Shown here: positions 1 to 7,312 of the stretch, piece after piece
How positions within the stretch are numbered: position 1 is the stretch's first letter
Layout of the letters: each line of letters opens with the position of its first letter
Origin: Bacteroidetes bacterium UBA1952
GTDB taxonomy: Bacteria > Bacteroidota > Bacteroidia > Chitinophagales > Chitinophagaceae
DNA length: 17,074 nt
Direction: 5' to 3'
Assembly (NCBI GenBank): GCA_002336725.1
Contig: DDEO01000002.1
Span: 6,328-23,401, forward strand
Program-made: the position numbers and the translations under genes
Notes under the pieces: generated by a model
Told to the model about the DNA's origin: nothing
Database searches by the model: none
Seen by the model: the letters and a program-made list of their open reading frames with translations, nothing else

Positions 1-334
1 TAAGAGACACGAAGGGTTTTTGCCACGAATGCACGAATAGACATGAATGGTTTGGGAATGGGTTGAGATGTGCTATCACAAACGCATTAACGCAGCAAAA
101 CCACCTCCAGTAAGAGACACGAAGGGTTTTTGCCACGAATGCACGAATAAACACGAATGATTTTGGAGTGGGTTGATATGTGCTATCACAAACGCATCAG
201 CGCCAGAAAAACCACTTCCAGTAAGAGACACGAATGGTTTTTTTGCCACGAATGCACGAATAAACACGAATGGTTTGGGAGTGGGTTGAGATGTGCTATC
301 ACAAACGCATCAGCGCCAGAAAAACCACTTCCAG
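1..334. repeat. Three-copy ~111-bp tandem repeat overlapping a gene's 3' end
   Basis: Three head-to-tail units are visible, at 1-110, 111-221 and 222-334. Each begins TAAGAGACACGAA and ends ACCACYTCCAG. Units 2 and 3 differ by about five substitutions and a 2-nt T-run indel; unit 1 is more diverged. Within each unit is a CACGAATG-rich core (GCCACGAATGCACGAAT) followed by a tail. Read on the minus strand, that tail is the last eleven codons plus stop of the membrane protein gene at 299-904. The true gene end lies in unit 3, so units 1 and 2 carry orphan copies of it. No spacers, Cas genes or transposase are present. The array probably arose by tandem duplication that began inside the gene. It may run further left, because unit 1 starts at base 1 of the window. 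Confidence 0.9.
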
Positions 335-904
335 GAGCAGGAGCGACACGGCAAAATGATTGGGGCGCACCCGAAGCGCCGACCACACTCCGGCTGCAAT
401 CAGCGCCAACAGCGCACTGACAGCGTAGTAAAAAGGCGGTGTTTTTCCGGCATTCCACGTCCAGTATTCCAGTCGTATTGCTGCCGGGGCCAGCAGCCAG
501 GCAAAAGCCGTGGCCAGCACCGCCGCACCAAGTAGCTTCTGCCAAACCGGAAGCGTTGAAAGCGCCGGCACCGAGCAGATACCCGCCAAAACCACCATCA
601 GATAAAGACCCGGCATCACCGGTGTCTCTTCGATTTGAACACCCATTACCGGCCCATAAAGCAGGCCGCCCCCGGCAGCGCCCGCCCAAAGGGCCAGCAG
701 ACTTAGCAGCACGGCAGCCGCCATCCACATCAGCATTTTCCGGTCTTTGTACGCCGTTATCAGCAACAGGAGCGCCAGAAACAGAAAGTGTAGCGGCGTG
801 GATTGCAAAATAGCGGCGCTGTCCAGAAAACGGATGCCGATCCACCGGACGAGATGCGCCAGGAGCGCAAGCAATAGCAGGATATTGGGTATTTTCAGGC
901 GCAT
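299..904 (-). CDS. CruF-like (DUF422) carotenoid biosynthesis membrane protein, divergent
   Basis: The product is a 201-residue, very hydrophobic protein with about six membrane segments. I start it at the ATG at 904; a TTG three bases upstream is possible. Three stretches recall the carotenoid biosynthesis (CruF, bisanhydrobacterioruberin hydratase-like) family: STPLHFLFLALLLL near residues 35-48, GLLYG near 80-84, and AIRLEYWTW at 142-150, which resembles the family's A-[IV]-[KR]-L-[DE]-[FY]-W-x-W block. The family block GxYxYGxxLGxxxxGVP after GLLFG looks shortened and altered here, so catalytic function is uncertain. The gene follows birA after 24 bp on the same strand and is probably cotranscribed with it. 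Its last eleven codons (LEVVFLALMRL) and stop lie inside the tandem repeat. No other carotenoid gene is visible. The assignment rests on remembered family patterns, not a search. Confidence 0.55.
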   Translation of the reverse strand: MRLKIPNILLLLALLAHLVRWIGIRFLDSAAILQSTPLHFLFLALLLLITAYKDRKMLMWMAAAVLLSLLALWAGAAGGGLLYGPVMGVQIEETPVMPGLYLMVVLAGICSVPALSTLPVWQKLLGAAVLATAFAWLLAPAAIRLEYWTWNAGKTPPFYYAVSALLALIAAGVWSALRVRPNHFAVSLLLLEVVFLALMRL

Positions 905-928
905 CAAAAACCGCTTTAAAGGGATGTT

Positions 929-1714
929 TTATATTTTTTCCGGAATCCAGAGGTCATGGCCGTGAATGCAAAAACGCTCCTGATTGCCCTCCAGCACCCG
1001 CAGGCGGCCATCCGGCAAGGCTTCGCGCACAAGGCCCGACCAGCGAACGCCGGCGGTTTCAAAAGTTTGCTGTTGGTGGCGGCGATAAAGGCGGTGGTTG
1101 TATGCGGCAGCAATATCGGCGGGCAGCAGGCGGGTCATAAACGCGGTAAGTGCTTGCTGTAGCTGAAGGGCGAGCGGGCGGATGTGAATCTCTGTGGACG
1201 TGTAGTCTGCCAAAAAAGCAGGCGGCACTTTGAAATCAGCTTCTGCGGGTTGTGGAAAAAGATTCAGTCCCACACCCACCACAGCGAGATGCCACCGGCT
1301 GCCCCGAAGCGTGTTTTCGACCAGGATGCCGCCGAGCTTTCTGTCGGACAGATACAGATCGTTGGGCCATTTAATGGCTAATTCCGGCAGATCAAACAGG
1401 CGCACTAAGGTTTCGGCAACCGTTACGGCAACACCAAAACTAAAAAGAGGTTGCTGCAACAGGGTTGCTACGGGCCGCGCACCTACGGAAAACAACAGGC
1501 TTTTTCCGGAAACCGCCGCCCATTTCCGGTTGCGCTGCCCCCTGCCCGCAGTTTGTTGCCCGGCTACGGCGGCAAAACCATCCGGCAGGCGCTCGTCGGC
1601 TTCAAACCTTCGCAGCAGGTAGCTATTGGTGCTATCGAGCGACGCGTGCCATTCAGGCGTTGGAAGGGCCATATTGTGCAGTTTATTTCCGAAAAACGTG
1701 CAAAGGTGCGGCAT
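929..1714 (-). CDS. birA: Biotin--[acetyl-CoA-carboxylase] ligase (monofunctional, class I)
   Basis: The 261-residue protein has the biotin-protein ligase core. DSTN lies at 27-30, the biotinyl-AMP-binding loop GRGQRNRKW at 57-65, KWPNDL at 115-120, KLGGILVE at 126-133 and GVGLN at 147-151. It activates biotin with ATP and transfers it to the lysine of biotin carboxyl carrier proteins in the cytoplasm. There is no N-terminal helix-turn-helix, so unlike E. coli BirA it should not act as a repressor. The ATG at 1714 is preferred over the ATG at 1672 because the first residues (TFFGNKLHNMALP) match the usual Bacteroidota N-terminus leading to the DSTN motif. The C-terminal part (about 215-261) resembles the small SH3-like domain. 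The gene is divergent from rsfS across 185 bp and is followed by the CruF-like gene. A TTCCGGAA site overlaps its last codons at 938-945. Confidence 0.93.
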   Translation of the reverse strand: MPHLCTFFGNKLHNMALPTPEWHASLDSTNSYLLRRFEADERLPDGFAAVAGQQTAGRGQRNRKWAAVSGKSLLFSVGARPVATLLQQPLFSFGVAVTVAETLVRLFDLPELAIKWPNDLYLSDRKLGGILVENTLRGSRWHLAVVGVGLNLFPQPAEADFKVPPAFLADYTSTEIHIRPLALQLQQALTAFMTRLLPADIAAAYNHRLYRRHQQQTFETAGVRWSGLVREALPDGRLRVLEGNQERFCIHGHDLWIPEKI

Positions 1715-1837
1715 CGGGGCATAAAAGCCTGCCTAAAAGGCAGCGGATAAAACTGGTACATTTATTGAGAAACAGTGTCGGGAGCATTTCCGAAAGTCTT
1801 TTTAAGGTTTGTTAAGGCTTGCCCCCTTTTAATTGCC

Positions 1838-1845
1838 TAACTTTG
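1838..1845 (+). promoter_or_regulatory. Putative -7 box (TAACTTTG) upstream of rsfS
   Basis: TAACTTTG matches the Bacteroidota -7 consensus TAnnTTTG exactly and lies 54 bp before the rsfS start, in the birA-rsfS divergent gap. The -33 partner is less clear. TTTG at 1808-1811 is 26 bp upstream, which is long, and TTG at 1819-1821 is 16 bp upstream, which is short. A box for birA on the other strand was not obvious. Confidence 0.5.
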
Positions 1846-1899
1846 AATGTCCAAAAAACAGAAACGGTTTTGGACAAACTTAAATTTTAACTACACCAT

Positions 1900-2310
1900 T
1901 TGGAGAAAATCGTAGCCAGCCTGCAAAGCCGCCCCAAGTCGGCTACACGGCTAACCCGTAACAGCAAGCTTTTTAAAGTCATTCTGGAAGCCATCGCCAG
2001 CAAGAAAGGCGGGGCCACTGCCTCTTTAGATCTGCGAAAAATCGACGAAGCAGTCGCCGATTTTTTTGTGATAACAGAAGCCGATTCCTACACACAAATC
2101 AGAGCCATTGCAGATGCGGTAGAAGAAGAAGTAAAAAATACCCTCGGCGAACGCCCCTATCATCGCGAAGACGGCGAGCAGTGGACTCTTCTGGACTATG
2201 TAAACATCGTGGTTCATATCCTCACGCCCGAACACCGGAAATTTTACGATCTGGACAGCCTCTGGGCCGATGCCGGACGCACCGAGCACCTGGACACCGG
2301 CAAACAATAA
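1900..2310 (+). CDS. rsfS: Ribosome silencing factor RsfS (DUF143/Oligomerization family)
   Basis: The 136-residue protein matches the RsfS family. Its core runs from about residue 24 (LFKVILEAIASKKGG) through SLDLRKIDEAVADFFVI to the conserved WTLLDYVNIVVHI and FYDLDSLWADA segments. RsfS binds ribosomal protein uL14 on the 50S subunit, blocks joining to the 30S and lowers translation in stationary phase or starvation. The start is a TTG at 1900; no ATG lies in frame before the conserved core, and the first ~23 residues are a basic extension typical of Bacteroidota members. A TAACTTTG box lies upstream. The ftsH start follows 51 bp after the stop, with a hairpin in the gap. The divergent birA and downstream ftsH are the usual neighbours in this phylum. 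The exact start codon is the only real doubt. Confidence 0.92.
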   Translation: MEKIVASLQSRPKSATRLTRNSKLFKVILEAIASKKGGATASLDLRKIDEAVADFFVITEADSYTQIRAIADAVEEEVKNTLGERPYHREDGEQWTLLDYVNIVVHILTPEHRKFYDLDSLWADAGRTEHLDTGKQ

Positions 2311-2333
2311 TTTTTAATTCACGTTCTTATATA

Positions 2334-2355
2334 AACGCATCTTAAAAGATGCGTT
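2334..2355 (+). promoter_or_regulatory. Perfect 10-bp hairpin immediately before the ftsH start
   Basis: AACGCATCTT (2334-2343) and AAGATGCGTT (2346-2355) are perfect complements separated by AA. The hairpin ends six bases before the ftsH ATG at 2362, so in the mRNA it would sit over the translation initiation region. Its right arm holds an out-of-frame ATG at 2349 that would be hidden when folded. It has no following T-run, so a terminator reading is unlikely. A translational control role, or an operator for a dimeric regulator, is inference. Confidence 0.55.
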
Positions 2356-2361
2356 ATCGGT

Positions 2362-4380
2362 ATGGAAGAAAACAATCAGCGCCCGCTCCCCAACGGTTCG
2401 CCCGACGGAAAAGCACCCCGCAAAGGCCCGCGTTTCAATATCTATTGGATTTACGGCCTCATCGTGCTCACCCTCATCGGGCTGAACTTCTTTGGTGGCA
2501 GCGTTGGCAGCAACGCCAAAAACATTACTTTTCAGAAGTTCAAAAATGAATATCTGCTCCCCGGAAAGGTGAGCAAAATCGTCGTCGTTACCAACACCCT
2601 CGAAGCGCAGGCATATCTGAAAACCGGCGAGACCTCTACCCCACCGCCGGGGCGCGTTTCTTCGGCGGGAGAAGGCCCGGCGTTGTCTTTTAAAATCGGC
2701 TCGGTAGAATCTTTTGAAGCCAACCTCCGCGAAGCAGAGAAAGATGCCGTCGGCACCAACCCGGCCTATCAGCAGGTAGAAGTAGAATATAAAACGGAGC
2801 AAAACCTGCTGCGCGACCTGCTCGGCTCGTTCCTGCTGCCGCTGATTCTGCTCGTGGGCATGTGGTTCCTCATCATGCGCAAAATGGGCGGCGGTGCCGG
2901 TGGCAGCGGCGGACCGGGCGGCATTTTCAACATCGGCAAATCCAAAGCCCAGCTTTTCGAGAAAGGCACGAAGGTGAACATCACGTTTAACGACGTCGCC
3001 GGCCTCGACGAAGCGAAAGTAGAGGTGATGGAAATCGTGGATTTCCTCAAAAACCCGAAGAAATACACCGCTCTGGGTGGTAAAATCCCGAAAGGCGCGC
3101 TGCTCGTAGGCCCTCCCGGAACGGGTAAAACACTGCTGGCCAAAGCCGTAGCGGGCGAGGCGCAGGTGCCTTTCTTCTCGATGTCGGGTTCCGATTTTGT
3201 AGAGCTTTTCGTGGGCGTAGGCGCCAGCCGCGTACGCGACCTCTTTAAGCAAGCCCGCGAAAAAGCACCCTGCATTGTCTTTATCGACGAGATTGACGCT
3301 ATTGGCCGCGCACGGGGCAAAAACATGATGATGAGCAACGACGAGCGCGAAAACACGCTCAACCAACTGCTCGTAGAAATGGACGGCTTCTCCGGCGATT
3401 CCGGAATTATCATCCTCGCGGCCACCAACCGACCCGATGTACTCGACACGGCGCTGCTGCGTCCGGGGCGCTTCGACCGTCAGATTTCGATTGACGTGCC
3501 GGATGTAAAGGGCCGTAAAATGATCTTTGAAGTACACCTGCAAGGCATCAAAAAGGCGGCAGGACTTGACATTGATAAACTGGCCACCCAGACACCCGGT
3601 TTTGCGGGTGCCGACATTGCCAATATCTGCAACGAAGCCGCGCTGATTGCTGCCCGCAAAGGCAAGACAGAAGTGGAAATGCAGGACTTCAACGATGCGA
3701 TTGACCGCGTGATTGGCGGCCTGGAGAAGAAGAATAAAATCATCTCTCCGGAAGAGAAAAAAGTGATTGCCTACCACGAAGCCGGCCACGCTATTTGCGG
3801 CTGGTTTCTGGAACACGCCCATCCGCTGATTAAGGTTTCGATTGTGCCGCGCGGCGTGGCTGCCCTCGGCTATGCGCAGTATCTGCCCAAAGAGCAATAT
3901 CTCTACACAATGGATCAGATGAACGACCAGATGGTGTCGCTCTTTGGCGGACGGGCAGCGGAAGAAATCATTTTTGGCAAGGTGAGCACCGGTGCACAAA
4001 ACGACCTGGAGCGCATTACGAAGATGGCCTATAGTATGGTGAGCATCTACGGCATGACGGAGAATGTGGGCAATGTTTCCTTCCACGATTCCGGCAGCGA
4101 ATACATGACGCAGAAACCGTATAGCGAGGAGACGGCCCGTATGATCGACGAGGAAGTGCGTGCGCTGATTAGCTGCGAATATGAACGCGCCAAAACACTG
4201 CTGCGCAAACACGTTCATCACCTTCAGGCGCTTGCCGAAGAACTGCTGCGCAAAGAAGTGCTGTTTAAAGACGATCTGGAGCGCCTGATTGGCCCAAGCC
4301 CCTATAACAAGGATATGAGTCCCAACGAAGGCATCCCGGCGGTTACTGATGCGCCTGCCGCTGAAACGGCGATTCAATAG
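2362..4380 (+). CDS. ftsH: ATP-dependent zinc metalloprotease FtsH
   Basis: The 672-residue protein has the full FtsH layout. TM1 is about residues 27-45, then comes a periplasmic domain of about 100 residues and TM2 at about 155-172, followed by a Gly-rich linker. The AAA+ module has Walker A GPPGTGKT at 250-257, the pore motif FVGVG, Walker B IVFIDEID at 305-312 and the second region of homology beginning NRPDVLDTALLRPGRFDRQ at 356. The M41 peptidase domain has zinc site HEAGH at 472-476 and the third metal ligand D548 in GAQNDLERIT. It degrades misfolded membrane proteins and short-lived regulators at the inner membrane as a hexamer. Length is ordinary. The ATG at 2362 has no Shine-Dalgarno and lies just after a hairpin. 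A strong terminator follows the gene. The gene holds only one TTCCGGAA in 2 kb, below the local average. Confidence 0.98.
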   Translation: MEENNQRPLPNGSPDGKAPRKGPRFNIYWIYGLIVLTLIGLNFFGGSVGSNAKNITFQKFKNEYLLPGKVSKIVVVTNTLEAQAYLKTGETSTPPPGRVSSAGEGPALSFKIGSVESFEANLREAEKDAVGTNPAYQQVEVEYKTEQNLLRDLLGSFLLPLILLVGMWFLIMRKMGGGAGGSGGPGGIFNIGKSKAQLFEKGTKVNITFNDVAGLDEAKVEVMEIVDFLKNPKKYTALGGKIPKGALLVGPPGTGKTLLAKAVAGEAQVPFFSMSGSDFVELFVGVGASRVRDLFKQAREKAPCIVFIDEIDAIGRARGKNMMMSNDERENTLNQLLVEMDGFSGDSGIIILAATNRPDVLDTALLRPGRFDRQISIDVPDVKGRKMIFEVHLQGIKKAAGLDIDKLATQTPGFAGADIANICNEAALIAARKGKTEVEMQDFNDAIDRVIGGLEKKNKIISPEEKKVIAYHEAGHAICGWFLEHAHPLIKVSIVPRGVAALGYAQYLPKEQYLYTMDQMNDQMVSLFGGRAAEEIIFGKVSTGAQNDLERITKMAYSMVSIYGMTENVGNVSFHDSGSEYMTQKPYSEETARMIDEEVRALISCEYERAKTLLRKHVHHLQALAEELLRKEVLFKDDLERLIGPSPYNKDMSPNEGIPAVTDAPAAETAIQ

Positions 4381-4434
4381 AAAAAGTGCCGGCCTCTCCA
4401 AAGGAGGGGAAGCCTTCCCGAAGCTTATTTTTGC

Positions 4435-4468
4435 AGGGCTGCATTTTTCCGGAAATGCAGCCCTTTTT
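4435..4468 (+). terminator. Rho-independent terminator after ftsH
   Basis: AGGGCTGCATTT (4435-4446) pairs perfectly with AAATGCAGCCCT (4453-4464), giving a 12-bp stem with loop TTCCGG and then a T-run. The loop region contains the palindrome TTCCGGAA (4447-4454). The T-run leads straight into a second copy at 4467-4474. Just upstream, 4390-4425 holds a CCTCTCCAAAGGAGG-like stretch that resembles common Bacteroidota intergenic repeats. Confidence 0.9.
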
Positions 4469-4541
4469 CCGGAAAAGCGGGATGACCGGAAACCGGTCAA
4501 CCATTTTTTTTAGAGCGACAACTATAAGGGTCGCCCCTACC

Positions 4542-4567
4542 ATCAACAATAATCAACAATAATCAAC
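4542..4567. repeat. 10-bp direct repeats ATCAACAATA before the LUD gene
   Basis: ATCAACAATA occurs at 4542-4551 and 4552-4561, with a third partial copy ATCAAC at 4562-4567, ending nine bases before the LUD start codon. The stretch is AT-rich and single-stranded in character. It may be the unstructured leader of the LUD transcript or a slippage-prone microsatellite. No -7 box stands out in the gap. Confidence 0.7.
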
Positions 4568-4576
4568 CTCTACCCG

Positions 4577-5227
4577 ATGGCCCGCAAAAAGACCGATGCC
4601 CGCACTGAAATTCTGGACTCCATACGCGGCGGACTGCGGGCCGGACACGTGGAAAGACCCTTTCCGGAAGTGCTTGACGTGTCGCTGCGGAGCGTTTTTT
4701 CCGGAACGGAACTGAGCATGGAAGAGCAGTTTGTAACAGAATTTACGAAGCTCGGCGGCCTTTTTATTTTTTGTGAAGATGCCGAAGAGCTAACGCAGAA
4801 TATCATTGCATTGGCGGCGCAGCGGGAATGGCAAAAAGTGATGTGTACGGAAGCCGCACTGGCCCTGCTGCTCGAAGACGGCGGCCTGACGGTAACCAAC
4901 CCGGCTACGCACGTCGAAAATGCAGACGTATGCATCACGGGCTGCGAGGCCCTCATTGCCCGTACCGGCTCGGTTGTTATCAGCAGTGCACAGCCCTATG
5001 GACGAACGGCAACGGTTTATTATCCCGTTCATATTATCGTGGCGGCGGTATCGCAAATCCTGCCCGATATTGAAGACGGCCTGAAACTGCTGACCGACCG
5101 GGGTGGGAAAATGCCCTCGATGATTCACCTGAACACCGGCCCCAGCCGCACCGCCGACATCGAGAAAACGCTCGTCGTGGGCGTTCACGGCCCCGGCGAG
5201 GTGATTTTGATGCTGGTGGATGCGTGA
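4577..5227 (+). CDS. LUD-domain protein, LutC/YkgG family
   Basis: The 216-residue protein carries the LUD (DUF162) fold. Its signature GPSRTADIE is at 188-196 and HGPGE at 204-208, with ALIARTGSVVISS near 125-137. LutC is one of three proteins of the LutABC L-lactate oxidation complex in Bacillus, which passes electrons from lactate to the chain. Here no lutA or lutB is adjacent, so lactate use cannot be claimed. In many Bacteroidota a lone LUD gene follows ftsH, as here, and its role there is not established to my knowledge. The ATG at 4577 gives the expected N-terminus (AREEILxxIR-like). The ftsH terminator lies between the two genes, so it likely has its own promoter. cdsA, the frequent next gene in this neighbourhood, is not present. 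Confidence 0.88.
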   Translation: MARKKTDARTEILDSIRGGLRAGHVERPFPEVLDVSLRSVFSGTELSMEEQFVTEFTKLGGLFIFCEDAEELTQNIIALAAQREWQKVMCTEAALALLLEDGGLTVTNPATHVENADVCITGCEALIARTGSVVISSAQPYGRTATVYYPVHIIVAAVSQILPDIEDGLKLLTDRGGKMPSMIHLNTGPSRTADIEKTLVVGVHGPGEVILMLVDA

Positions 5228-5465
5228 TGCCGTTCCGGCGTTGGACGCTGCGCTGTTGGAAATGTTGGAAGCCCTTCGGGCGTTGGAGCCTTCGGCTTCG
5301 TGCCTAACGACTTCTAATAGGACAGCGGCAACGTTTTACCGTATTTATTGTTAGTTTTTTCGCAGTTTCAGACAGACACCCATTCTTTAATATAAAGCCG
5401 AAGGCTCCAACAAGCGAAGCACTCCAACAGCGAAGCCCCAAAGCTGAAAGCTCCAACGCGAAGCA
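5228..5465. repeat. Gap with 17-bp inverted repeat and GCGAAGC/CTCCAAC iterations
   Basis: No gene is seen. GTTGGAGCCTTCGGCTT (5282-5298) and its perfect complement AAGCCGAAGGCTCCAAC (5395-5411) flank an AT-richer core of 96 bp. The left side iterates GTTGGA-like words (5250-5287) and the right side iterates CTCCAACA-GCGAAGC words (5403-5465), so the two halves look like opposite-strand copies of one short repeat family. The last iteration runs directly into the globin start codon. No transposase or target duplication is evident, although the layout resembles a very small non-autonomous element. Confidence 0.7.
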
Positions 5466-5864
5466 ATGATGAACGACATTCAATCCCGCATCGATATCGA
5501 CAAACTGCTGGCCGTTTTTTATGGTCGCATCCGCGAAGAAGAGCGCCTCGGGCCTATCTTCAACGGCACGATTCCCGACGACCACTGGCCGGCGCACCTC
5601 GAAAAAATCGGCGATTTCTGGGAGACTATTTTATTCCAGAACCCAAAATATCGCGGCGCACCCATGCCCGCTCATATCCGGCTTGACCAGGTTTTTCCGC
5701 TGGAACAAAACCATTTCGACCGCTGGGTAAATCTGTTTCACACAGCTGTGGATGAAATGTACACCGGCGAGATTGCCGACGAAGCAAAAAAGAGAGCCAC
5801 GCTCATGGCCGGACTTATCAACTTTAAGGTGGAGTCGGCGCGGCGGCCGGGTTTTGTGCAGTAG
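5466..5864 (+). CDS. Group III truncated haemoglobin (TrHb3)
   Basis: The 132-residue protein aligns with Campylobacter Ctb-type truncated globins. Key positions are Tyr19 (B10) in AVFYGRI, His44 (E7) in HLEKIGDFW, His70 (F8, the haem ligand) in PAHIRL and Trp87 (G8) in FDRWVNLF. The GPIF segment near 29-32 is also conserved. These residues indicate haem and O2/NO binding in the cytoplasm. The family is linked to nitrosative stress and oxygen handling, but its role in this organism is inferred. The ATG at 5466 is followed at once by a second ATG (5469), and either could be used. The upstream region is repeat-rich with no clear promoter. The gene is convergent with the aminotransferase and shares a bidirectional terminator with it. 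Confidence 0.92.
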   Translation: MMNDIQSRIDIDKLLAVFYGRIREEERLGPIFNGTIPDDHWPAHLEKIGDFWETILFQNPKYRGAPMPAHIRLDQVFPLEQNHFDRWVNLFHTAVDEMYTGEIADEAKKRATLMAGLINFKVESARRPGFVQ

Positions 5865-5894
5865 GCTGCAAAGCAGAAAAATAACAAACACAAA

Positions 5895-5939
5895 AAGTCC
5901 CTGAAAATCCTGGTGAGAATCCAGGTATTTCAGGGACTT
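5895..5939. terminator. Bidirectional terminator between globin and aminotransferase genes
   Basis: The arms 5895-5913 (AAGTCCCTGAAAATCCTGG) and 5921-5939 pair with two central mismatches around a 7-nt loop. An A-run precedes the hairpin (5892-5896) and a T-rich stretch follows it (5938-5948), so it can terminate transcription from both convergent genes. Two TTCCGGAA copies (5946-5953, 5955-5962) follow immediately. Confidence 0.85.
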
Positions 5940-5992
5940 CTTCTTTTCCGGAATTTCCGGAAATCAACCTATAAACTTATTAACTAATCAAC

Positions 5993-7201
5993 TCAACTTA
6001 GCCGTCCCGGATACACTTTCAGCGCCGCTTCCAGACAATCCATTGCCGCGTGGATGTCCGCTTCATCCAGCACATAGGCCAGACGCACTTCGTCGCGGCC
6101 ACGGCCCGCGGTAGCGTAAAAACCGGCAGCGGGCGCCATCATCACGGTTGCGCCGTTGTGGGAAAAATCTTCCAGCAGCCACTGGCAAAATTTCTCGGTA
6201 TCGTCCACCGGCAGCTGCGCCATGGCATAAAAAGCGCCACCCGGATTGGGACAAATAACGCCCGGCATGGCCTGTAAACGGCTCACCAGCGCATCGCGGC
6301 GGTTGGAATATTGGGCATGAACACCGTTGAAATAATCCTCGGGCAATTCGGTAGCGGCCTCGGCCAGAATCTGGGCAAAAGTGGGCGGTGAGAGGCGCGC
6401 CTGGGCAAACTTCATCGCCGTATCCAGCACTTCCTGATTTTTGGTAACGAGCGCACCGATGCGACCGCCACAGGCACTGTATCGTTTGGAAATCGTGTCG
6501 AGCAGGATGGCATGATTCTCCATGCCTTCGAGCGAAAGGGCGCTGTAATGCTTCCGCCCGTCGTAGCAAAATTCGCGGTAGGCTTCATCGGCAAAAAGAA
6601 ACAAATCGTATTTCAGGCAGATGTCGCGCAGCGTTTCCAGCTCTTCTTTGCTGTAGAGATACCCCGTTGGGTTGTTGGGGTTGCAAATCATAATGGCGCG
6701 GGTGCGCGGCGTGATGGCTTCCTCAAAAGCGTCCATCGGCGGCAGGGCAAAACCGCTGTGGATGCTGGTGCGGGCAATAGGCACCACGCGTACATCGCTC
6801 TCGGTAGCAAAACCGTTGTAGTTGGCGTAGAAAGGCTCCGGAATGATAATCTCGTCGCCGGCATCCATGCAGCTCATCACGGCAAACAAAATGGCCTCGG
6901 AGCCGCCGGTGGTAATGATGATCTGGTTATGATTGACCTCAATATCATTTTTGGCATAATAGCCTGCCAGCTTTTTGCGGTAGCTTTCAAAGCCTGCGCT
7001 GTGGCTGTATTCGAGCACCGGCATGGTGTGGGCAGCACTGGCTACGGCATCCATAATAGAGCGCGGCGTTTCAATATCGGGCTGGCCGATATTGAGGTGA
7101 AAAACGCGGGTACCACGGGCTTTGGCGGCTTCGGCAAAGGGCACGAGCTTGCGAATCGGAGAGGGCGGCATGGCAACGCCGCGCTTGGAAGGAGAAGGCA
7201 T
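5993..7201 (-). CDS. PLP-dependent class I aminotransferase (aspartate aminotransferase-like)
   Basis: From the ATG at 7201 the protein has 402 residues, normal for fold-type I aminotransferases. It shows NIGQPDIETP (37-46), NPNNPTG (174-180), FADEAY (203-208), the PLP lysine K239 in TISKRYSACGGRIG and the substrate-carboxylate arginine R247. The reaction is transfer of an amino group between an amino acid and 2-oxoglutarate. The exact substrate cannot be read from sequence, though the SKRYSACGGRIGALVTKN type is usually annotated as aspartate aminotransferase in Bacteroidota. A longer frame to a TTG at 7261 exists, but MPSPSKRGVAMPPSPIRKL is the normal family N-terminus, so 7201 is preferred. 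A weak TAACTTAG box lies at 7217-7210. The gpx gene lies 146 bp upstream on the same strand, separated by a palindrome pair. Confidence 0.93.
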   Translation of the reverse strand: MPSPSKRGVAMPPSPIRKLVPFAEAAKARGTRVFHLNIGQPDIETPRSIMDAVASAAHTMPVLEYSHSAGFESYRKKLAGYYAKNDIEVNHNQIIITTGGSEAILFAVMSCMDAGDEIIIPEPFYANYNGFATESDVRVVPIARTSIHSGFALPPMDAFEEAITPRTRAIMICNPNNPTGYLYSKEELETLRDICLKYDLFLFADEAYREFCYDGRKHYSALSLEGMENHAILLDTISKRYSACGGRIGALVTKNQEVLDTAMKFAQARLSPPTFAQILAEAATELPEDYFNGVHAQYSNRRDALVSRLQAMPGVICPNPGGAFYAMAQLPVDDTEKFCQWLLEDFSHNGATVMMAPAAGFYATAGRGRDEVRLAYVLDEADIHAAMDCLEAALKVYPGRLS

Positions 7202-7312
7202 ACGGGGCGCTAAGTTAATGCGCAACCGGCAGGCAGAATCGTCTGTTTTTGGAATCCACAAAACTTAGAAGTTGGCGCACACAGGGCTGCCATAACCTTC
7301 TCAAAAGAAACC

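Noticed and set aside
76..267. Small minus-strand frame with a repeated peptide (KPFVSLTG)
   Set aside because: It is the translation of the tandem repeat and has no independent support as a gene.
1..334. Possible CRISPR array
   Set aside because: Units are ~111 bp, contiguous and similar throughout; there are no short repeats separated by unique spacers and no cas genes.
2314..4500. 728-codon open frame on the minus strand opposite ftsH
   Set aside because: It mirrors ftsH almost exactly and has no recognisable motifs; ftsH on the plus strand has every catalytic motif. Long antisense frames are a by-product of GC-rich third positions.
4501..4541. GCGAC...GTCGC hairpin as a regulatory RNA upstream of the LUD gene
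   Set aside because: The stem is only five base pairs with a large loop; similar words are common dispersed sequence in this phylum.
7202..7261. Longer aminotransferase start (TTG at 7261)
   Set aside because: The extra twenty residues do not match the family, while the ATG at 7201 gives the expected N-terminus.
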